Shown here in pieces: positions 1 through 4,394 of a stretch of DNA of 11,539 bases. Source of the DNA: JBBDXA01 sp040902585 (lineage in GTDB: Bacteria > Planctomycetota > Phycisphaerae > Phycisphaerales > Phycisphaeraceae); assembly GCA_040902585.1 (NCBI GenBank), contig JBBDXA010000251.1, forward strand, positions 1 through 11,539, in the 5' to 3' direction. The notes under the pieces were generated by a model that was not told the DNA's origin, did no database searches, and was given only the letters and a program-made list of their open reading frames with translations. The first letter of the stretch is position 1, and every line of letters starts with the position of its first letter. The translations under genes and the position numbers were made by a program.

Positions 1-836
1 GGGGAGGCCCGGGCTCGCTGGGTCCACGCGTTCTCAATCGTGATCTTCATCGCTTCGTCGAGCGACAGCGGATAGTGCGTACGGATGACCGAGCCGATGC
101 GGTCCTTCAAAGGCGTGACGATGCGGCCGCGGTTCGTGTAATCCTCCGGGTTCGCACTGAATGCAAGGCACACATCGAGGTTCAACCGAACGGGAAAGCC
201 GCGAATCTGAATGTCCCGTTCTTCGAGCACGTTGAACAGGCCGACCTGTATGCGCGGCGAGAGATCGGGGAGTTCGTTGATGGCGAACAGGCCGCGGTTG
301 GTGCGGGGGATAAGGCCGAAGTGCATGGTGGATTCATCGGAGAGGTATCGACCTTCCGCGTGCTTGATGAGATCGATCTCGCCGATGAGGTCGGCAATGG
401 TCACATCAGGCGTCGCGAGCTTCTCGTGATACCGCTCGCTCTGGTGCAGCCAGCGGATGGCCGCGTCATCGCCCTGTTCGCGCACGATGCGCTTGCCCAT
501 CGAGGTCATGGGTTCAATCGGATCATCCGGAATCTCCACATCGCGCAGCACGGGGATCCACTCATCCAGCAGCAGCGGCAGCATGCGCAGCATCCGCGTC
601 TTGGCCTGTCCGCGCAGGCCCAGGAAAAGCATGTCGTGCTGCGAGAGGATGGCGTGGATGACCTGCGGCAGGACGGTGTGTTCGTATCCGACGATGCCGG
701 GAAACACAGCTTGACCGCTGCGCAGGCGGACGATCAGGTTCTCGCGGAGTTCCTGCTTGACGGTGCGGTAGCGGTAGCCGGTGGAGCGGAGCTGGCCGAG
801 CGTCGCGGCCTGGGGATGGGAATGAGAGGTACTCAT
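1..836 (-). CDS. MoxR / magnesium-chelatase-like AAA+ ATPase (3' end outside window)
   Basis: The minus strand reads open from an ATG at 836 to the left edge, giving 278 residues; the C-terminal part lies outside. Visible landmarks are a P-loop GLRGQAKTR at about residues 73-81 (an alanine where Walker A normally has glycine), a Walker-B-like GLFAINELPDL near 184 (Asn-Glu rather than Asp-Glu), and a sensor-like segment FSANPEDYTNRGRI followed by TPLKDRIGSVIRTHYP. From memory, these variants are typical of a family annotated as magnesium chelatase or sigma-54-interaction ATPase, so they do not indicate a dead enzyme. Such MoxR-like ATPases usually act as chaperone or remodelling motors with a von Willebrand factor A partner encoded nearby; any partner would be left of this window. 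No clear Shine-Dalgarno precedes the ATG. The family is fairly sure, the cellular target unknown. Confidence 0.88.
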   Translation of the reverse strand, partial: MSTSHSHPQAATLGQLRSTGYRYRTVKQELRENLIVRLRSGQAVFPGIVGYEHTVLPQVIHAILSQHDMLFLGLRGQAKTRMLRMLPLLLDEWIPVLRDVEIPDDPIEPMTSMGKRIVREQGDDAAIRWLHQSERYHEKLATPDVTIADLIGEIDLIKHAEGRYLSDESTMHFGLIPRTNRGLFAINELPDLSPRIQVGLFNVLEERDIQIRGFPVRLNLDVCLAFSANPEDYTNRGRIVTPLKDRIGSVIRTHYPLSLDEAMKITIENAWTQRARAS

Positions 837-889
837 GTTGAGCAACGCTAGGGAATGCGGAGGATTGAGTCAAAGGGAGCAGCGGAAGC

Positions 890-935
890 GGCAGGGGCAG
901 TAGGCAGGGGCAGTAGGCAGGTGCAGTAGGCAGGG
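890..935. repeat. Tandem 13-bp repeat, about 3.5 copies
   Basis: The unit GGCAGGGGCAGTA occurs at 890-902 and 903-915, then with one change (GGCAGGTGCAGTA) at 916-928, followed by a partial copy at 929-935. It lies in the gap between the divergent AAA ATPase and trmD genes. It is read directly from the sequence; its function is unknown. Confidence 0.9.
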
Positions 936-967
936 TCGGAATGTTCGACACTGCCTCCTGCACCTGC
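917..967. repeat. Inverted repeat (17-bp arms) upstream of trmD
   Basis: Arms 917-933 and 951-967 are reverse complements at 16 of 17 positions, with a 17-base loop (934-950). The left arm is made from the last copies of the 13-bp tandem repeat. The element ends about 30 bases before the trmD start codon, so it would form a hairpin in any trmD leader transcribed from farther upstream. Confidence 0.8.
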
Positions 968-997
968 TTCCTGCCGCTGTCTTCCTACAATGCCGCC

Positions 998-1717
998 ATG
1001 CGAATCGATGTGCTCACTCTGTTTCCGAAGATGTTCGAAGGCGTGCTCGGTGCGAGCATCCTGAAGCGCGCCGCCGAGGCGGTGCCTGATCCGAAGGACC
1101 GTAGCGTGATTCGTCCGCCGGTGGTGAGTTATCACTTGCATGACATCCGCGCGTACTCGACGAACAAGCACGGCAGCGTGGATGACTCCAGCGCAGGCGG
1201 CGGCCCAGGCATGGTAATACAGTGTCAACCCGTCTGGGATTGCGTCACCGCGGTCGAAGCGATGGATGAACGCCGCGCGACGCGCATCGTCCTCACGCCG
1301 CAAGGCATGCTGCTCTCGCAGAAAGTGGTGGAGCAGCTCACGCAGCATCCGCGCCTGCTCCTCATCGCGGGTCACTACGAAGGCTTTGATGAACGCGTGA
1401 TTCAGAGGCTCGCGCCGGTGGAGATCAGCATCGGCGATTACGTGCTCAGCGGCGGCGAGCTTCCCGCGATGGTGCTGATCGATGCGATCGTGCGCCTGCT
1501 GCCCGGCGTTGTGGGCGATGCGGCATCGGTTGAACACGAGAGCTTTTCAGTCGCGGCTGAAGGCTTGCTCGATCATCCGCATTACACAAGGCCGCGCATG
1601 TGGATGGAGATGCCTATCCCCGAGGTGCTGCTCTCAGGCGATCACGCGAAGATCGCAGCATGGCGTCGCGAGCAGGCGAAGAAACGCACGGCGGAAAGAA
1701 GGCCGGATTTGATGTAG
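998..1717 (+). CDS. trmD: tRNA (guanine-N1)-methyltransferase TrmD
   Basis: TrmD methylates G37 next to the anticodon of certain tRNAs using S-adenosylmethionine and so prevents +1 frameshifting; it is a cytoplasmic SPOUT dimer. The 239-residue product starts with the family-typical MRIDVLTLFPKMF, so the ATG at 998 is chosen over an upstream in-frame ATG at 941 that would add a tail lacking family resemblance. The SAM-binding trefoil knot is clear: GGGPGM at 67-72, AGHYEGFDERV at 124-134, IGDYVLSGGELPA at 145-157 and HPHYTRP near 193. The residue matching the catalytic Asp of the 'DSF' motif is Glu181 (HESF). The stretch after residue 28 is somewhat longer than in short TrmDs. It is not flanked by rpsP, rimM or rplS, its usual operon partners. 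No Shine-Dalgarno is obvious. Confidence 0.97.
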   Translation: MRIDVLTLFPKMFEGVLGASILKRAAEAVPDPKDRSVIRPPVVSYHLHDIRAYSTNKHGSVDDSSAGGGPGMVIQCQPVWDCVTAVEAMDERRATRIVLTPQGMLLSQKVVEQLTQHPRLLLIAGHYEGFDERVIQRLAPVEISIGDYVLSGGELPAMVLIDAIVRLLPGVVGDAASVEHESFSVAAEGLLDHPHYTRPRMWMEMPIPEVLLSGDHAKIAAWRREQAKKRTAERRPDLM

Positions 1718-1726
1718 TCGCGCGGG

Positions 1727-1831
1727 AGCACCATCCCGACAGGGTGGTGCTGATCGTGTGCGTTAACCAAAGGTGCCACGTCGCACCTTCGACGCCGTGC
1801 ACGAATAGCACCACCCTGTCGGGATGGTGCT
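1727..1831. repeat. Paired palindromic element (BIME-like), 25-bp perfect arms
   Basis: The arms at 1727-1751 and 1807-1831 are perfect reverse complements. Each arm is itself an imperfect palindrome (AGCACCA...TGGTGCT around a GACA centre). The spacer holds a third hairpin at 1770-1789: AAGGTGC, loop CACGTC, GCACCTT. A partial extra copy, GATGGTGCT, follows at 1839-1847. The element fills the gap between the convergent stop codons of trmD (1717) and the thioredoxin-like gene (1848), so it could act as a bidirectional terminator. The two-headed layout resembles REP/BIME elements. Confidence 0.9.
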
Positions 1832-1847
1832 CTTTCAAGATGGTGCT

Positions 1848-2417
1848 TTAATCCTCATACTTCTGCCGCAGGCGCGGACTCAGGCGCAGAATCAGGTGCG
1901 CCCGCTCGAACTGATCGACCCAGTCCTGCACCGTCGCCGCCAGCTCATCCGCAGGCATCGGCGCGCCTGGCAGGGGACAACTCGGCCCAAGCTGACGCGC
2001 GGCGACGGCCCTGTATCGGCTGAGCGCGCGATCGCCGAACCAGCCCAGCAGCTCGAAATCCTCCGCCATGAAGAGCAGGACGGGCACGCGGTTGCCGCCG
2101 TTGATACGGACCTGCTGCTGAAGATCAATGTGTTCATCGCGATCGAGATAGCGAATGTGTACCTTTTCCGCGTTCGCCTCGGCGATGCGCTGCACCAGCG
2201 GCAACTGCTGCACGCAGTCGCCGCACCAGATGCCGCTGAGGCCGATGACATGCATCGTGCGGTTGAAGGATTTCACCAGCGTCTGCTGCTCGCCGGTGAG
2301 ATGCGCCCGATCGTAAACGCTCTTCCAGCTCTCGCGCTGCTTGTCATTGCCCGTGGCGAGATAAGCATCGTAGTCGCGGCCGGCTTCGTACTTCGTGCGG
2401 AGGTAAGTTTTATCCAT
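1848..2417 (-). CDS. Thioredoxin-like protein (Thioredoxin_9-type)
   Basis: The product is 189 residues. A helical N-terminal stretch (about 1-50) precedes a thioredoxin fold with the redox motif WCGDC at 64-68, inside SGIWCGDCVQQLPLV, and the expected cis-proline at NRVP (Pro111). This matches thioredoxin-family proteins of the WCxDC type, which are probably thiol-disulfide reductases, but the substrate is unknown. No signal peptide or membrane segment is visible, so it is likely cytoplasmic. The C-terminal part is a helical extension ending in LRQKYED. The ATG at 2417 has no strong Shine-Dalgarno. The gene converges on trmD with a palindromic element between them. The fold is confident, the partner is not. 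Confidence 0.88.
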   Translation of the reverse strand: MDKTYLRTKYEAGRDYDAYLATGNDKQRESWKSVYDRAHLTGEQQTLVKSFNRTMHVIGLSGIWCGDCVQQLPLVQRIAEANAEKVHIRYLDRDEHIDLQQQVRINGGNRVPVLLFMAEDFELLGWFGDRALSRYRAVAARQLGPSCPLPGAPMPADELAATVQDWVDQFERAHLILRLSPRLRQKYED

Positions 2418-2525
2418 GATGGACTACTGTAGGTCACGACCGCGTGCTTGACATGTCCGTTCCACAGGCGGCGCGATGGGCCGACCTCGATCCGCTCACT
2501 TCGCGCGCGGAATGAACAGTTGCAC

Positions 2526-2553
2526 TTGACTGTCCCGGCGTCACGCCTATTCT
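2526..2553 (+). promoter_or_regulatory. Candidate sigma-70-type promoter
   Basis: TTGACT (2526-2531) and TATTCT (2548-2553) are separated by 16 bases. Transcription would start near 2560 and give a leader of about 245 bases before the ATG at 2807. This rests on consensus matching only. Confidence 0.4.
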
Positions 2554-2701
2554 TCCACAGCCTCCCTGAAATCCGGAGTGTTCCGCCTTGCTGCTGACGA
2601 TGCCCCATTTCGCTGTGCGGTAACCCACCCTCGCCCGACGGGGCGGCCATCGGCTGCGCCGGGGCGACAGAACATACCGCTTTCACTGTTTCAAATTCCT
2701 G

Positions 2702-2756
2702 CGATGTGCCTGCGCGCATCGACCCTGTGACGTTGCCTGCGCCGAGCATGCAACGT
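2702..2756 (+). promoter_or_regulatory. Two successive hairpins in a leader
   Basis: Hairpin 1 pairs CGATGTGC (2702-2709) with GCGCATCG (2714-2721) over a four-base loop, with one wobble. Hairpin 2 pairs ACGTTGC (2730-2736) with GCAACGT (2750-2756) over 13 bases. Both sit 50-105 bases before the start codon of the small gene. No known riboswitch was recognised. Confidence 0.4.
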
Positions 2757-2770
2757 GAAACTCCGCAATC

Positions 2771-2794
2771 ACCAGAACCACCAGAACCACCAGA
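2771..2794. repeat. 9-bp tandem repeat, 2.7 copies
   Basis: ACCAGAACC occurs at 2771-2779 and 2780-2788, with ACCAGA at 2789-2794. It ends 12 bases before the ATG at 2807, where a Shine-Dalgarno would normally lie; none is present. Confidence 0.85.
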
Positions 2795-2806
2795 CATCCG
2801 ATTCCC

Positions 2807-3145
2807 ATGAGCAAAACGATTGAACCATCCCGAGTCATCGGTCCGGAAGATGTGAAGACGGATCAGTTCGTGACCATCACGCACGTGATGTACGAGCTGC
2901 TTCCGGACGAATGCACATCGATTCCGCAACGAGTGATCGATCCGCTTCGCGTCACGCTGATGTGTCCCTGCGCAGGCCGGCCGATGAAGGTCGTCGAGGT
3001 CTGCCTGCCGTTCGTTCTGGTGAAGGACCCGGCCGGCACGCACCTGACCATCGACCTTCGCCGCTATCAGATCGCGCTGCTGAGCAACACCTTCGGCAGG
3101 AAGGCATTCCGCAAGATCAGCGGCAAGGAGGATGCGGACAAATGA
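2807..3145 (+). CDS. Small conserved-type hypothetical protein (112 aa)
   Basis: I do not recognise a function. The protein starts MSKTIEPSRVIGPEDV, has four cysteines (36, 53, 55, 66, including MCPCAG), a hydrophobic beta-like stretch VVEVCLPFVLV at about 62-72, then a basic segment with DLRRYQIALLS and FGRKAFRKIS, and a charged tail. No signal peptide or membrane helix is seen. The layout (short beta-rich body followed by 'KDPAG...IDLRR') resembles small planctomycete proteins I recall as conserved hypotheticals, but I could not verify this. It is coding rather than noise because its composition is balanced, it has its own long leader with a promoter candidate, and it ends just before a palindromic element. 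The ATG lacks a Shine-Dalgarno. Confidence 0.72.
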   Translation: MSKTIEPSRVIGPEDVKTDQFVTITHVMYELLPDECTSIPQRVIDPLRVTLMCPCAGRPMKVVEVCLPFVLVKDPAGTHLTIDLRRYQIALLSNTFGRKAFRKISGKEDADK

Positions 3146-3157
3146 GGGAAATGAATC

Positions 3158-3305
3158 TCACGCAAAGGCGCAAAGACCGCAAAGCGGGGAGTTTTATGAG
3201 GAAAGCAGGAAGGCAGGAAAGGGATTTGATCCGATCCATTCCTGCCTTCCTGCTTTCCTCATAAAAAATGTCTTGCTGCTTGGCGATCTTTGCGCCTTTG
3301 CGAGA
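3158..3305. repeat. Large two-level nested inverted repeat between convergent genes
   Basis: The inner arms 3192-3219 and 3239-3266 form a perfect 28-bp inverted repeat with a 19-base loop. The outer arms 3158-3181 and 3282-3305 match at about 22 of 24 positions and contain CGCAAAGGCGCAAAGA. The left inner arm carries GCAGGAAG-type direct repeats. The element occupies nearly all of the gap between the stop codons of the 112-residue gene (3145) and uppS (3312). It may act as a bidirectional terminator or be a non-autonomous mobile or REP-like element. The A- and T-rich flanks of the inner stem (TTTT at 3192-3195, A-run at 3263-3268) suit intrinsic termination in both directions. Confidence 0.92.
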
Positions 3306-3311
3306 GCTTTC

Positions 3312-4118
3312 TTAATCCTCATCGACGACAGCTCCGAACTTCCGCGTGCGTTTCACATAAGCATGGAGAGACTTGTGCAGCTCTTCCACGTTGAAGTCCG
3401 GCCAGCAGACGTCCGCCACGTAAAGCTCCGCATAGCTGATCTGCCAGAGCAGGTAATTGCTCACGCGCATTTCACCGGCCGTGCGGATGAGCAGGTCCGG
3501 ATCGGGCAGGCCGCGCGTGTAGAGGTGATCGCTGATGGTTTGTTCATCGATCGCCGCCAGGTCGAGCGTGCCGTGTTTGACCTCGCCGGCGATGGCGCGC
3601 ACGGCATCGGTGATCTCCGCGCGCGAGCCGTAGTTGATGGCAAGGCACAGCGTCAGGCCGGTGTTGACGGAGGTGATGCGCGAGGTTTCATCCAGCTCAT
3701 GCAGCACCGGCGCGGGCAAACCTTCGCGCCGGCCGACCTGCCTGAACTGCACGTTATTCTCCATCATCTCCTCGCGTTCCTTCACGAGGTACTCGACATA
3801 AAGCTCCATCAGGCAGTCCACTTCCTCGGCGGGGCGGGACCAGTTTTCAACCGAAAAGCTGTAGAGCGTCAGGGCGTCGAGTTCGAGGCGGGCGCATTCG
3901 GTGACGATCGCGCGGACGGCCTTGGCGCCTTCCTTGTGGCCGAAGGTGCGCATCAGGCCCTGGCGGCGAGCCCAGCGACCGTTGCCGTCCATGATGATGG
4001 CGATGAGCCGGGGCAGCGCTTCGCGCGGCAACCCGAGCTTCGCGTAGGACGCGGCAGTCTGTTCGGCGCGGGTCAGGTTGATCGTCGGCAAGGTCATGGT
4101 GGAAGGATAATGCGCCAT
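3312..4118 (-). CDS. uppS: Undecaprenyl diphosphate synthase (cis-prenyltransferase)
   Basis: UppS condenses isopentenyl diphosphates with farnesyl diphosphate into the C55 lipid carrier precursor for cell-envelope glycans. The 268-residue product shows IIMDGNGRWARRQG with catalytic Asp44, FGHKEGAKAVR, YSFSVENWSRP, CLAINYGSRAEI, and RTAGEMRVSNYLLWQISYAELY for diphosphate and Mg binding. The ATG at 4118 is preferred: minus-strand GGAG (4128-4131) lies 9 bases upstream, while a TTG at 4139 would include that ribosome site in the coding region. A further in-frame ATG at 4097 lacks a Shine-Dalgarno. One oddity is Leu38 where most UppS proteins have His six residues before the catalytic Asp (usually HVAIIMDGNGRW). 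cdsA or ispC, frequent neighbours, are absent. Confidence 0.96.
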   Translation of the reverse strand: MAHYPSTMTLPTINLTRAEQTAASYAKLGLPREALPRLIAIIMDGNGRWARRQGLMRTFGHKEGAKAVRAIVTECARLELDALTLYSFSVENWSRPAEEVDCLMELYVEYLVKEREEMMENNVQFRQVGRREGLPAPVLHELDETSRITSVNTGLTLCLAINYGSRAEITDAVRAIAGEVKHGTLDLAAIDEQTISDHLYTRGLPDPDLLIRTAGEMRVSNYLLWQISYAELYVADVCWPDFNVEELHKSLHAYVKRTRKFGAVVDED

Positions 4119-4243
4119 AGTGATACGCTCCAGTCTCAAGATAGATCGGCAATGTGGAGCGAGTGAGGAGAATCAAAGAGAGCAGTGGCGTGTGGGGCGT
4201 GCGAGTGGCGAGTGAGGAGTGAGGAGAGCGGTGGACTGGAGGT

Positions 4244-4364
4244 GGTGCCACGGGTCGCGGAGGTCCGCCGACGAGACCCGTGCGGACGCATGTCGTTCGC
4301 GCGCGGTCGATCATCGCGGGGTTCGCACGGGTCTACTCGCAGAGCCTCGTTGACCCGTGGCACC
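4244..4364. repeat. Nested inverted repeat, 13-bp outer and 11-bp inner arms
   Basis: Outer arms GGTGCCACGGGTC (4244-4256) and GACCCGTGGCACC (4352-4364) are perfect. Inner arms AGACCCGTGCG (4274-4284) and CGCACGGGTCT (4324-4334) are also perfect. A small palindrome, GCGGA-GG-TCCGC, sits at 4257-4268. The outer arm shares the 11-mer AAGGTGCCACG (on the minus strand here) with the central hairpin of the 1727-1831 element. Confidence 0.88.
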
Positions 4365-4365
4365 T

Positions 4366-4393
4366 TGAGTTGGATCATACCCTGAGTTGGATC
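4366..4393. repeat. Direct repeat of an 11-mer with 17-bp period
   Basis: TGAGTTGGATC is present at 4366-4376 and again at 4383-4393. It lies immediately downstream (minus strand) of the stop codon of the dehydrogenase/cytochrome gene at 4395-4397. Confidence 0.85.
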
Positions 4394-4394
4394 G

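Larger units (their letters stand above)
2418..2806. other. 389-bp intergenic region with candidate promoter, hairpins and short tandem repeat
   Basis: The region lies between the divergent thioredoxin-like gene and the small 112-residue gene. No convincing coding frame was seen. It holds a sigma-70-like promoter candidate (2526-2553), two successive hairpins (2702-2721 and 2730-2756) and a 9-bp tandem repeat ACCAGAACC (2771-2794). The rest appears unstructured. Confidence 0.6.
4119..4394. other. Intergenic region upstream of uppS, with inverted and direct repeats
   Basis: It separates uppS from the large dehydrogenase/cytochrome gene, both on the minus strand. No coding frame is supported. 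It contains G-rich low-complexity DNA (about 4185-4243, GAG/GTG-rich), the nested inverted repeat at 4244-4364 and two copies of TGAGTTGGATC (4366-4376 and 4383-4393). No clear promoter for uppS was found. Confidence 0.6.

Noticed and set aside
75..851. Plus-strand open frame of 258 codons opposite the AAA ATPase
   Set aside because: The minus strand shows Walker-type and sensor motifs; the plus reading is a shadow.
890..935. CRISPR array
   Set aside because: The repeats are 13 bp, contiguous and without unique spacers; no cas gene is present.
2448..2453. TTGACA as a -35 box
   Set aside because: A perfect hexamer on the plus strand, but no -10-like sequence at 16-18 bases.
2641..2690. tRNA or known riboswitch in the GC-rich stretch
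   Set aside because: No cloverleaf, T-loop sequence or recognisable riboswitch core; only short accidental-looking stems.
2273..3043. Minus-strand open frame across the thioredoxin-like gene start, the intergenic region and the 112-residue gene
   Set aside because: It overlaps two better-supported genes, has no motif, and its composition (Arg/Ser/Gly rich) looks like a shadow.
4119..4139. TTG start for uppS at 4139
   Set aside because: The GGAG that suits the ATG at 4118 lies inside the added segment, and the extra seven residues have no counterpart in the family.
3132..4166. Plus-strand open frame of 344 codons across the palindrome and uppS
   Set aside because: It is antisense to clear UppS motifs and runs through the inverted repeat; no recognisable motif or ribosome site.
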